Origin: Paenibacillus pini JCM 16418
GTDB lineage: Bacteria > Bacillota > Bacilli > Paenibacillales > Paenibacillaceae
Assembly: GCF_000576305.1 (NCBI RefSeq)
Contig: NZ_BAVZ01000009.1
Span: 62,001 to 126,000 of the forward strand
Direction of reading: 5' to 3'
Length of the DNA: 64,000 nucleotides
A program made the translations under genes and the position numbers. The notes under the pieces are model-generated. The model did no database searches. It saw nothing but the letters and a program-made list of their open reading frames with translations, and was not told where the DNA came from. Below, one piece after another: positions 15,230 through 25,900 of the stretch (its first letter is position 1; the number at the start of each line of letters is the position of its first letter).

Positions 15230-18200
15230 ATGAAGAAAGTGATAAGCTGCATGACTGTAGTATTTTTACTCATGAGTATATTTTCATTTTCAGCAAATGC
15301 AGATTTATCATCTAGTGAGGTTGTTCAACCTCAAGTTAACACAGGAGACGGTCAGTACGAGGTGTATCCTTTACCCCAGAAAGCGGTCTATTCGGGCACA
15401 CGTTTTACCATTACCAACCAGGTTAATCTCGTCATAGAGCAGCAAATCGATATCCCTACAAAAAACTTCCTCTACAAAATCCTTAAATCTAAGTCCATCA
15501 CCTATACGGAATCGACCTCAGTCATACCTAATAAGACAAATATTATATTGGGCATCAAAAATTCAAGTGGTGCTGGCAATGCATACTTTAATAGTAAAAT
15601 CGCCTACGACGCATCCATTTTTAACGGTAAACAGGATCCCTATGTTCTGATGATTGATAAATCGCTAGAGGCAAATGGATCTATCGCTATACTAGGTAAG
15701 GACACAGATAGTGTTTACTACGGACTGGCTACACTTAACATGATATTCGGACAAATACAAGGGAAGGAGATCCGGTCGGTCAAATTCGAGGATTATGCAG
15801 ACTCAAAGTGGAGGGGGTTTATTGAAGGTTTTTATGGCTTTCCATGGTCTAATGAGGAGCGGATCAGTTTAATGCGTTTTGGCGGGGAATTAAAAATGAA
15901 TTCCTATATATTTGGGCCTAAGGATGATCCTTATCATAATGCGTCATGGAGAACGCCGTACCCTACCAATGAATTGGCTAAAATTCAAGAGTTGGTTGCA
16001 GCTGGATCTGAATCGAAAACGAAATTTATTTGGGCGATTCATCCCGGTAATATCAATTGGAACGATTATAACAATGAACTCCAAAAGTTACTCGCAAAGT
16101 TTGAACAATTGTATGGTATAGGGGTCAGACAATTCGGACTATTTTTGGATGATATCAGCACCTCCCAATCCTTAATCGATAAGGATAAGCATGCTAAGCT
16201 TGTCACTGACGTGGCAAACTGGAACGCTTCCAAAGCAGGTGTGAAACCTCTCATTTATTGTCCACCGTTCTACAATCAAGCATGGACTGGCTCAAGCGGT
16301 AAGCCTTATCTACAAGCCCTCCGCAATGTGCCAACGAATGTTGAAATCATGTGGACGGGCAAGGATGTCATCGGCAGTGTGAACGAAGCAGATAACCAAT
16401 GGGTGAAGAATGAAATTGGTAGGGATCCGTATATCTGGTTTAATTATCCGGTTAATGGATACAAGAAAAATCGGCTTTTGCTTGGCAAAGTACCAATGCT
16501 TGAGCCAGGAACACATAATTTTTCGGGTATTGTCTCAAACCCACTCGAGCAGGCGGAGCTCTCTAAAGTAGCTTTGTTCGGTGTGGCCGATTACACATGG
16601 AATGCAGATGATTTCAACTCGGATCAGAGTTGGCTAGATTCATTCAAACATATTGCACCTGAGGCAGCGGATGAATATCGAATAATTGCCACCCACATGA
16701 GTGATCCATCGCCGAACGGACGTGGTGTCCAGTTTGGTGAATCCGAAAATTTGAAGGAGCGGTTGGAAGCCTTTTTAAGTGCTAATGCGAGCGGTTCAAC
16801 TACAGATGCACAAGGCACCGAGTTAATTACGGAGTTTGACTCTATATTAAATGCCATTCAAAGCTTTAAGGCTAAAATTCAAAATGCAAACTTACTGAAT
16901 GAAATTGATCCATGGATCAAGAGTCTAAATGAAGTTGTGAAATCGGATAAGTTCGCGGTAAAGTCGGTTATGGCGCTGAAAAATGGAAATACGAGCACAG
17001 CTTGGGAGGCACTTGCGCAAGCAACCACTGCAATGTCCGAGTCCAAGAAATTCACAAGAGCCGTCATTAACGCCGAGCCTGAGGTTGTTGAGGCTGGTGC
17101 AAAGCGTCTAGTTCCATTTGCGAACGAATTAATCCAGAAGCTGGATGCAAAGATTTATTCCTCATTAGATCCGAGTAATACCGTTTCCGTTCCGATAAGT
17201 TCATACGGATCACTTCCTGCGTTGAGTAAGATGCTTGATGGTGATCCGAATACGAATGTTTATATTCAAACGAAGCAGGTCAATGGTGACTGGTATGGAA
17301 TAGACTTCGGCAGGCCGATCGTTATGAACGATATCGATATTATTCAAGGCCGAACGGATGCTGATTTTGATATTTTTCAAAGAGGAATACTCGAAGTTTC
17401 CTTGGACGGTCAACAATGGAATGCAATCGGTGCAGAACGATCTGGATATCATATCAACGTCAATGGGCTTAATATCAATGCAAGGTATGTAAGATACCGT
17501 TTAACTCATGCAGGCATACCCGGTGGAAAACCTGATTTGTGGACTGCAATAAGAGAATTTTCGGTGAATAGAAACGATGGGAAGACGGCAGTGTATACGA
17601 ACGTTCCGGGGCTTGCCAGTACGAATGTACAAAGCACGAATGTATCTGCTCAGTTAGCTAATCTCAGCGGTATCACGCTACAGCCAGCACAATATATAGG
17701 GATTCAATTAACATCAATCGAAAAGATCTCAAGTATTGAGCTTCAAAGCTCAAGTAATGTTGCCGTACTCGAACTTTCTGAAAATGGGGTGGAATGGAAG
17801 CCGGCTAGCCTGGGGGAACCTCGTATCCTGCTGCTTATGTCAGACTGGTCAATAAAGGAAATCAACCCATTACATTTAATCTAACCAAGCTGCAGATACA
17901 AGTTCAAAAGTTTGTTGATCCGGTAGTGACGCATAATTATGAGGGTGTGTACGAAGGTAGCATAGCTGCGGTATTTGATGGGAAACTGGACGGAAAGGTA
18001 TGGCTTAAAGGAAGGCAGACTCCAGGTAGATATCTTCAGGTCGATATGGGCGGAATCATAGATGTTCAAAATGCGGCCGTTGTCATGAATGATGGAGAAG
18101 GAGACTATTTTCGTCAGGGGGAATTACAGCTCTCGCTGGATGGGGTAACCTGGGAACCGATTCATACCTTTAGTAATCCGGGGAACCGAGATATTAATTT

Positions 18201-19344
18201 CCCGATTCATGAAGCTCCATACCGTATCATGCGAGTACAAGTGGATCACAAACTTGCTAGATATATCAGACTATATACGACCGTAGACAATGCCGGCTGG
18301 TTAGCGTTAAATGAAATTATGGTCAATGAAGGAATCGAAAAAGCGAACACTGACAGTTCCGTTCTTTCTGCGATACCGGCAGGAATTAAGGGTAATGGAG
18401 CTGATGCAGCGGCAGATCGAAAACTTTCGACCTTTTATACACCTCAAGGAAATGCACAGACTGGATGGCTCAACTATAAGTTATTTAGAAACACCAAAGT
18501 GGGGCAAATCATTATATTACAAAGCGGTACAGCAAATTCAGGTGCCAACGTTTCTGTTCGGGATGAACAGGGATGGCATCAAGCAGGCCAACTAACATCA
18601 TCATACAATGTTATCAACACGTCAGCTTACCAGCATGTATTTGAAGTAAAGATCGAGTGGAGTGGGGGCGTAAAACCAGCTATTCATGAAATTATTCCTG
18701 TTCCAAGGGGGGATGAAGGAGAAGAGGTTAACCCAACCGGGAAGCTTACCACGGAATTAACAGCACCTGTCGTAGTTGCTGCAGGCGATGTATTCAATGT
18801 CCAATTTGGACTTAAGGGCGTGGTTAAATCCGTGTATGCTCAAGATATTACGATACATTATGATCCTGAAGTCATGAAGTTTGAATCTACTACATCTCTG
18901 CTGGAGGGCGTCAATCTGCTTGAGGTCAGTACAGACACTCCGGGAAAGATCCGGTTAATTATTGCCAGCGAGGGACCCAGCCATTCGATTGTGGGAGATC
19001 AAAGGCTTCTTGAGCTTCGATTTCTTGCCCCAGCTTTAACGCAAATGAAAGAGGGTTCGATTAAAGTAGCCAATACAGTTCTGGGTGATGAAATGGGTGC
19101 CGAAAGCAAAGCCGAGGCGACTTCGGTTCAGGTTCAGGTCACTGCGGGTTCTGGCGAACCAACTACGGGTGATGTGAATGAAGACGGCAAAGTGAGTATT
19201 GGAGATTTAGGTATTATTGCAGCTCACTATGGATTGGATTCAACCAGCCCGGATTGGTCACAGATCAAGCGCGCGGATGTGAACGGAGACGGTAAAATTG
19301 ATCTCTTGGATCTCGCCGCTGTTGCTAGAAAAATTTCTGGATAA
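15230..19344 (+). CDS. GH84 beta-N-acetylhexosaminidase with CBM32, cohesin and dockerin, copy A (one frameshift)
   Basis: Secreted hexosaminidase of the NagJ/hyaluronidase-like GH84 family, predicted to remove beta-linked GlcNAc. Order: signal peptide (1-24); N-terminal alpha/beta domain; GH84 barrel starting at KWRGFIEGFYGFPWS with catalytic Asp307-Asp308 in GLFLDDIS; helical domain; an F5/8-type module around 17200-17560; a second after 17920; a third, shorter beta module; cohesin (about 18735-19140); dockerin (19165-19344; DVNEDGKVSIGD, DVNGDGKIDLLD). The frame breaks in the G run 17812-17816. One more G restores GGTSYPAAYVRLVNKGN, which matches the paralogue at 22945, and a 1371-residue protein. 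The start has AGGGGAGG 7 bp upstream. It shares its whole architecture with copy B. Confidence 0.9.
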
Positions 19345-19359
19345 TTAAATTTTAGAGAA

Positions 19360-19393
19360 GGAGTAGTACGGTTCCCGTACTACTCCTTTTTTT
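19360..19393 (+). terminator. Strong terminator after GH84 copy A
   Basis: Perfect 12-bp arms GGAGTAGTACGG (19360-19371) and CCGTACTACTCC (19375-19386), a 3-nt loop and seven T. It separates the enzyme genes from the transporter operon. Confidence 0.85.
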
Positions 19394-19417
19394 AGTACAT
19401 AGTATTCACAAAATCAG

Positions 19418-19481
19418 TACAAAAAGTATCAACTCTACTTCAAAATAGATCATTTGGAGGCGCTTCCACGAACTGTATAAT
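19418..19481 (+). promoter_or_regulatory. Second copy of the direct-repeat operator, promoter of the transporter operon
   Basis: TACAAAAAGTATCAA (19418-19432) and TTCAAAATAGATCAT (19439-19453) start 21 bp apart and are followed after 22 bp by TATAAT at 19476-19481, with no -35 consensus. The second repeat is identical over 15 bp to the one at 1403-1417, and spacing and position match the promoter of the anchor gene. This links transporter and enzyme complex in one predicted regulon. Confidence 0.62.
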
Positions 19482-19565
19482 GAGGCTTACGAGAGCATCA
19501 GACAGAAAAAATAGTTTCACAGTGAGCCAAAAAAATGAATGAAACCGTTAGGGGGATCGCAAGCA

Positions 19566-20951
19566 ATGAATATGAAACTCAGAAAAAAAGCAACAGGAGG
19601 TATGGCACTGTTACTGGTGTTAATGTCACTCGCAGGATGCGGAGGTGGAGCGAAGGAGACAACAACGCAGCCAACTCCTGAGACGAAATCAACAGCTCAG
19701 ACCGATACAGATAAACCGAAAGAAGAAACAAAGGATACGCAGGGTTCAGATCCGAAAGTCACAGGAGATTTTGAAATCCAGTATTTCGTAGGCGGTTATG
19801 GTGATTCGTGGTGGAAAGAAATGCTTGGAGAATTCCAGAAGAAATATCCGGATGTGAAGATTAAGGAATCAGCGGGCTCGCAGATCAATGATCAGATGAA
19901 GCCACGCTGGATTCAAGGTAATCCGCCGGATTTGGTTTATATCGATGGTGCCGGGTCAAATGAAACACAGATGGTCAAGGACGATCAGCTTATGGATATT
20001 TCGGAATGGGTGAAACAGGCGAAAAATGTGGACGGTGAAGCACTCACAGCTCCTTTGATTGCTCCTCCGCAAGACTATGGCGGTGGCAAGAACTATACGA
20101 TTCCACTCGTGTTCGGCTCGTGGGGAACCTTCTACGATGAAAGTCTCTTTAAAGAAAAAGGCTGGGATGTGCCGAAGGATTGGGACAGCTTCCTCGCTGT
20201 AAGTGAAAAGATCAAGGCAGCAGGCATCAATCCGTATATTCATACTGGAAAATATCCTTACTATATCGTCGGTGGATTGCTGAATTCTGGATTTGTGTCC
20301 GAAAACGGAGATAACCCGCAAATTCTGAAAGACCAAGAAGCGAACAAGGAAGGCTCATTCAAAAATGATGCCGTTGCTAAAACGCTCAAAAAAGTGGTAG
20401 AAATGCGGGATAAAGGCTTCTTCGATAATGCCTCCTTCGGTATAACTCATACGGATTCCCAAATGTTGTTCCTACAACATAAGGATGCAATGATTCCGAA
20501 TGGTCTGTGGGTAGAAAACGAAATGAAAAAGGATGTCCCGCAGGGCTTTAAATTTGGCTTTATTCCTTCTGTTATGCAAAAGCCGGGTGGCAAGGTCGTT
20601 GCCATTCCTTATACCAGTAATATCGCCATCGCCAAAAAAGCAAAAAATCCTGACGCAGCAAAAGCTTTCATCGAATTTATTTTTACGAAAAAAGAAGCTG
20701 TACGTTGGGCTGAATTGACTGGCGCTCTAATGAATGTGAAAGCCGATCTCGATTCTTCAGGCGCGAGCGATGTTGTTAAAACGGCTATGAAATATTTCAA
20801 CGACCCCGCCACGATTGTGGCACCTGTATTTAAACTTAATGCGGATTTAGAGCAGACTGAGAATGATGCCACTATCGCGCTGTTGCAAAAAACAATTACA
20901 CCAGAAGAGTGGATGGACCGGATGGAAAAAGCGGCTGCTAAATCAAGGTAA
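19566..20951 (+). CDS. CUT1 sugar ABC transporter substrate-binding lipoprotein
   Basis: Extracellular solute-binding protein family 1, lipid-anchored, 461 residues. The start at ATG 19566 is preferred to ATG 19539 because AGGGGG lies about 10 bp upstream and the signal peptide then has normal length, ending in the lipobox LAGC. A Thr/Pro/Lys-rich linker follows, then a type-1 binding-protein fold with IPLVFGSWGTFYDESLFKEK typical of oligosaccharide binders. It is the first gene of an operon with two permeases. A hairpin after its stop probably favours its expression over theirs. The ligand is likely a product of the neighbouring enzymes, such as a Gal/GalNAc or GlcNAc oligosaccharide, inferred from location only. 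Confidence 0.92.
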   Translation: MNMKLRKKATGGMALLLVLMSLAGCGGGAKETTTQPTPETKSTAQTDTDKPKEETKDTQGSDPKVTGDFEIQYFVGGYGDSWWKEMLGEFQKKYPDVKIKESAGSQINDQMKPRWIQGNPPDLVYIDGAGSNETQMVKDDQLMDISEWVKQAKNVDGEALTAPLIAPPQDYGGGKNYTIPLVFGSWGTFYDESLFKEKGWDVPKDWDSFLAVSEKIKAAGINPYIHTGKYPYYIVGGLLNSGFVSENGDNPQILKDQEANKEGSFKNDAVAKTLKKVVEMRDKGFFDNASFGITHTDSQMLFLQHKDAMIPNGLWVENEMKKDVPQGFKFGFIPSVMQKPGGKVVAIPYTSNIAIAKKAKNPDAAKAFIEFIFTKKEAVRWAELTGALMNVKADLDSSGASDVVKTAMKYFNDPATIVAPVFKLNADLEQTENDATIALLQKTITPEEWMDRMEKAAAKSR

Positions 20952-20964
20952 CATTCATCTATCT

Positions 20965-21003
20965 GAACAATCAGAGGGCCATGTGCACCTCTGATTGTTC
21001 TTT
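20965..21003 (+). terminator. Intercistronic hairpin between binding protein and permease genes
   Basis: Perfect 13-bp arms GAACAATCAGAGG (20965-20977) and CCTCTGATTGTTC (20988-21000) with only three T after them. Such weak terminators behind binding-protein genes are known to give more binding protein than permease. Confidence 0.65.
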
Positions 21004-21029
21004 AAAATCATAGGGAAGGGCGTAAGGCC

Positions 21030-21947
21030 ATGATCAAGCTGAACAATAAGCCCAAAGCCGGATACGCCGCTAGACGGAGGTTGTTCATCGCCGGTTTTTT
21101 GCTGCCGACATTCATTTTATTTAGTATTTTTACGATTTATCCTCTTCTGCGTGGGTTGTATCTAAGTTTTTTTGACTGGTCCGGTGGATCGGAAACGATG
21201 AATTTCATCGGCTTTGGTAATTATAAGGATCTATTGGACGATGAGGTTATTCCGGGAGCCATCAAAAATGATTATTTCCTCGTGTTCTGGAAGGTCATAC
21301 TCATCATGTTATTTGCAACCTTCTTCGCTGTGTCACTGACCCGTTTGAAGCTAAAAGAATACGGCTTATATCGTGTCATCTTTTTCTTTCCGAATATTAT
21401 CTCCGTTTCCGTTATCGGAGTGCTGTGGAGCTTCATTTATAACCCCCATCTTGGATTTTTGAATTCTTTTCTGTCTTTGTTCACCCAAAAATCTGTGGAT
21501 ACTAACTGGCTTGGCGATTCGCATCTAGCCATGTGGTCACTGCTTCCTCCAAGTGTATGGGCAGGAATCGGTTTTTACATGCTGCTCATTATCGCTTCCA
21601 TTCTAGGAATACCTTCCTCACTCTACGAAGCTGCAAGTATGGATGGAGCCGGGCAGTGGAAGCAGTTTACGAAGATCACCTTGCCGCTGATTTGGGAACA
21701 GTTCAAAACATCAATTATCCATATCGTGATTACAACCCTTAATGGCTCGTTCATCATCGTGAAGCTGATGACCGATGGAGGTCCGGACAATCATACTCAG
21801 GTGCTTGGATATTATTTGTATCAGATGGGCTTTAAGCAATTTCATTTAAGCTATGGCGCAACGATTGGGGTCCTTATCTTGATCCTTTCGATCATTACGA
21901 CGCTAATTCTGCAACGGCTTTTGCGCCGGGATACCATTGAAATGTAG
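21030..21947 (+). CDS. CUT1 sugar ABC transporter permease (first subunit)
   Basis: Integral membrane protein of 305 residues with six predicted membrane segments, the first at residues about 18-38. The MalF/LacF-type EAA loop reads YEAASMDGAGQWKQFTKITLPL near residue 200. It starts 26 bp after the hairpin that follows the binding-protein gene, with GGGAAGGGCG upstream of the ATG. It pairs with the next gene to form the translocation pore. No ATPase is encoded in this operon, so an MsmX/MsmK-like ATPase from elsewhere in the genome is expected to energise it. Confidence 0.93.
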   Translation: MIKLNNKPKAGYAARRRLFIAGFLLPTFILFSIFTIYPLLRGLYLSFFDWSGGSETMNFIGFGNYKDLLDDEVIPGAIKNDYFLVFWKVILIMLFATFFAVSLTRLKLKEYGLYRVIFFFPNIISVSVIGVLWSFIYNPHLGFLNSFLSLFTQKSVDTNWLGDSHLAMWSLLPPSVWAGIGFYMLLIIASILGIPSSLYEAASMDGAGQWKQFTKITLPLIWEQFKTSIIHIVITTLNGSFIIVKLMTDGGPDNHTQVLGYYLYQMGFKQFHLSYGATIGVLILILSIITTLILQRLLRRDTIEM

Positions 21948-21958
21948 AGGTGGAATAT

Positions 21959-22828
21959 ATGAATAAAGCTGCACGACCTAAGCCGGCGGGGCTGTGGATT
22001 TCCAAAACAGTTGTGCGAGTTTTACTGCTGCTATGGACGCTAATTGTCCTGTATCCGGTATTTTGGACGTTTATTACTTCTTTGAAAAATAACCAGCAGG
22101 TCATGCTGGGCAAACCATGGGATTTTCCTTCTGTGATGCACTTTGAGAACTATGCTAATGTATGGAGTCGTGCCCATTTTGGAAGCTATTTTATGAACTC
22201 GATTCTCGTTACCGCCGGCAGTACGATTCTGTCTTTGGCATTGGCTTCAACGACAGCATACATATTGGCGCGATACTCCTTTAAAGGTAGAGGTGTTCTA
22301 TATTTTATCTATATCGCCTCCATGATGATCCCGACGACACTTGGCCTCATTCCACTTTTTTTCCTGCTGAACGATATGCACCTTTCCAATTCACTCCTAG
22401 GGTTGACGCTCGTATACTCAGTCGGAACCATCGGGATTTTACCTTTGGGCATATTCTTCTTAGTTGGATTTTATAAAACATTGCCAAAAGAACTGGAGGA
22501 AGCAGCAACCATAGATGGCAGCTCATTATCTGGAATATTTCTGAGGATTATGCTTCCACTTTCATCCCCTGGAATGATTACTGTAGGAATTATGAATGCG
22601 CTGACCGTCTGGAATGAATACATTATGGCTACCGTGCTGATCAATGATCCAATGAAATACACGATTCCGGTTGGTATCGCAGTGATGCAGGGGGAGATGC
22701 AGTATAGAACCGAATGGGGACCTTTATTTGCGGGACTGTCAATATCCATGATTCCGGTCATCGTGATGTATGTGATTTATCAACGGCAAATTACGGGTGG
22801 ACTCACAGCGGGAGCGTTAAAGGGGTAG
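21959..22828 (+). CDS. CUT1 sugar ABC transporter permease (second subunit)
   Basis: Membrane protein of 289 residues with six predicted helices and the MalG/LacG-type EAA loop (LEEAATIDGSSLSGIF) near residue 185. ATG 21959 is chosen because GAGGTGG ends 7 bp upstream, overlapping the stop of the first permease; the GTG at 21950 is less likely. It is translationally coupled to the first permease. The two permeases and the binding protein at 19566 form one importer. Confidence 0.93.
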   Translation: MNKAARPKPAGLWISKTVVRVLLLLWTLIVLYPVFWTFITSLKNNQQVMLGKPWDFPSVMHFENYANVWSRAHFGSYFMNSILVTAGSTILSLALASTTAYILARYSFKGRGVLYFIYIASMMIPTTLGLIPLFFLLNDMHLSNSLLGLTLVYSVGTIGILPLGIFFLVGFYKTLPKELEEAATIDGSSLSGIFLRIMLPLSSPGMITVGIMNALTVWNEYIMATVLINDPMKYTIPVGIAVMQGEMQYRTEWGPLFAGLSISMIPVIVMYVIYQRQITGGLTAGALKG

Positions 22829-22852
22829 AAGTAAAATTTGATCCTTTAAGGA

Positions 22853-22939
22853 ATGATTGCTGTAGCGGCTCTGACGGCACTTGGCAGTTTGCATATTAGT
22901 GCAATAATCGTCTTGCGATATATAAATGAGGAGGTATGA
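22853..22939 (+). CDS. Possible 28-residue hydrophobic peptide
   Basis: Short frame reading MIAVAALTALGSLHISAIIV then LRYINEEV. It is hydrophobic with a charged end and would form one membrane helix. AAGGA directly abuts the ATG, so the ribosome site is poor. Its last codons overlap the ribosome binding site of the following GH84 gene, which would couple their translation. It may equally be chance or the remnant of a membrane protein gene. I do not recognise it. Confidence 0.22.
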   Translation: MIAVAALTALGSLHISAIIVLRYINEEV

Positions 22940-22944
22940 TTCCT

Positions 22945-25900
22945 ATGTCCAAGAGGCTGATTGGTTTATTAATCACCATTTTTCTAATGGTCGGATTATT
23001 TTCAAATCACTCAAATCTGGCAAGCGCCGCTCCCGTATCTGGAGATGTTCAGACTGCTGCAGCTAGCGGCAATTATGAGATTTATCCGCTACCCCAAAAC
23101 CAAAGTTATCAAGGAGTCGATTTCACACTGACTGGGCAAGTCAATGTAGTATTTGAAGCAGGTATCGATGAAGCTACGCGCAACTTGCTCCGTACAATCA
23201 TAGGCTCCAAGTCCATTCAAATGTCTGAAACCGTGGCAGTTGTAGCAAATAAAACGAATATCATTGTTGGGATTAAAGGATCTAATAAATATGTAGATGG
23301 CTATTTTAAAAGTCATATCACCTACTCATCTACGCTATTTAATGAGAAGGATGCCTATGTGTTGGACATAAGTAAAGCCAATGAAGCGAGTGGAACCATT
23401 GCCCTCCTGGGGAAAGACACGGATGCGTCTTTCTATGGGCTGGAATCGCTCAGTCAAATTTTTGATCAAATCTCAGGTAAAACGCTTCATAGCGTGAAGT
23501 TCGAGGACTACTCAGATACGAAGTGGAGAGGGTTTATTGAAGGTTTTTATGGATTTCCCTGGTCGCATGAAGACCGTAAAAGTTTGATGCGGTTTGGTGG
23601 TAAATTTAAAATGAATACGTATATTTTCGCTCCGAAAAATGATCAGTATCACAACTCAGCTTGGAGAACGCTGTATCCGCCAGCCGAGCTGGCGAAAATC
23701 AAGGAGCTTGTTGCTGTCGGGAATGAAACAAAAAACAGGTTTGTATGGGCGATTCATCCCGGATTTAATATGATTAACTGGAATACCTATGATACGGAGC
23801 TACAAACCCTTCTGGCCAAACTAGATCAGTTGTATGGAGTTGGGGTAAGGCAGTATGGACTTTTCATGGATGATATCAACACTTCACAGTCTCTCACGGA
23901 TAAGGATAAGCATGTGAAGCTAATAACCGATGTCGCGAATTGGGCTGCGGCCAAAGGGGATGTGAAACCGCTCATTTATTGTCCTCCATTCTATAATCAG
24001 AGCTGGACAGGGGATAGCGGAAAGCCTTATTTACAGGCCCTTAGTAATGTACCTTCAAACGTGGAGATCATGTGGACGGGTAAAGGGGTGGTAGGATCTG
24101 TGAACACAACGGATGTGCAGTGGGTGAAGAATCTCCATGGCAGAGATCCCCTGATGTGGCTAAACTGGCCGGTGAATGATTATAAGGACTCGAGGCTGAT
24201 GCTGGGTAAAGGGGAAGTTCTGGCACCAGGAACACATAATATTTCAGGGGTCGTGTCAAACCCGATGGGCTGGGCTGAACTGTCCAAAATTGCGCTTTTT
24301 GCGGTAGCTGATTACACGTGGAATATAGATGACTTCAATCAGGACAATAGCTGGTTGAACTCGTTCAAATATGTAGCCCCTGAGGCAGCAACTGAACTCA
24401 ATACGATTGCCTATCACCTAAGTGACCCATCGCCAAGTGGTCATGGGTTAGTTGTAGGCGAATCCGAGAATATCCGTCCTGATCTGGAGGATTTTCTGAG
24501 TAAGTATGCTGGTGGTCAACCGCTGCAAGGGAGCGGAAATAAGCTCATAGCGGATTTTGATCAGATTCTAAGCGCAATTGATTCATTTAAACTTAAAAGT
24601 CAGAACACAAAATTGCTGCAAGAAATTAATCCTTGGCTTAACAGCTTGAAGGACATTACAGCATCGGGTCAAGCAGCTGTCCGCTCAGCCATGTTCGTGC
24701 AGAACGGCAACATGGATTCGGCCTGGAAAGAGCTTTCCAAAGCTTCCGCAAATCTCGCAGAGTCCAAAACCTTTACAATCAAGAAGCTCAACTATCCAGA
24801 TGTGACAGTGGAAGCGGGTGCTAAGCGACTCGTTCCCTTCGCCGAACAGTTGATTAATAAGTTGGATGCGAAAATATATACTTCGATTGCCCCCGACTTT
24901 GTTATACCTGTCCCCATGACTTCTTATGGCACTCCATCTGATATCGGTCGCATGATAGATGGGGATATCTCAACATATATGTACGTTCAGACGATTCAAA
25001 AAAACGGCGACTGGTATGGTCTTGATCTTGGCAAACAAGTGAAAATCCATGATATCACCATTACTCAAGGAAGAACGGATACGGATCAAGATATTTTCCA
25101 GAAGGGAATTGTTGAAACCTCTGCAAATGGAGTAGACTGGAAACCCATTGGTGAAGAACGGTCAGGTTTCAAGATTACCGTGAATGGACTCAATTCTGAA
25201 GCAAGATATATTCGGTACCGCTTGACGCATGCCGGAATTCCAGGAGGAAAACCAGATTTGTGGACGGCCGTTAGGGAATTTACGGTGAATGCAAATCAGG
25301 GGAAAGCGGGCATATATACTAACGTGCATGAACTACAAAGTCAGTCTATAACAGCTACAGAAACCTCGGCAGAGCTTAGCGGACTCACAAAAATCAGCTT
25401 GAAGCCATCACAATACGTGGGAATAAGGCTGAAATCGATCGAGCAAATCGAACAAATGACGGTCGATCCCGTAGATTCTAAATTAACGTTTGAATCTTCT
25501 TCTAATGGAAGAGAGTGGGAATTAGTTCGCTCTGGAGGACCTTTCAGTAATGCAGCCTATATCCGATTAATCAATAAAAGTAATGAAAATATTTCTTTGA
25601 ATCTTAACCGCCTATATGTCAAATTAAATACATTCTCACAACCTGTAGTTAGCCATAATTATGCGAGTGTTTACTCTGGGGCAGCTGGAAATGTATATGA
25701 CGGCAAGCTAGATACCAAAACCTGGTTCGGCGAAGTGCAGACCAAAGGGAAATATGTCCAGATTGACTTGGGCGGGCTCGTGAGTGTCAAGAATGTTTCC
25801 GTTGTCATTGGAGATGGGGAAGGAGATTATTTACGGAAGGGTGATCTACAGCTATCTCGTGACGGTCAAACCTGGGAAACCATTCATTCTTTCAGCAATC

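Noticed and set aside
19540..19553. CcpA catabolite-response site overlapping the transporter ribosome site
   Set aside because: The first 11 bases fit the consensus, but the last three conserved positions (12-14) do not; too weak to annotate.
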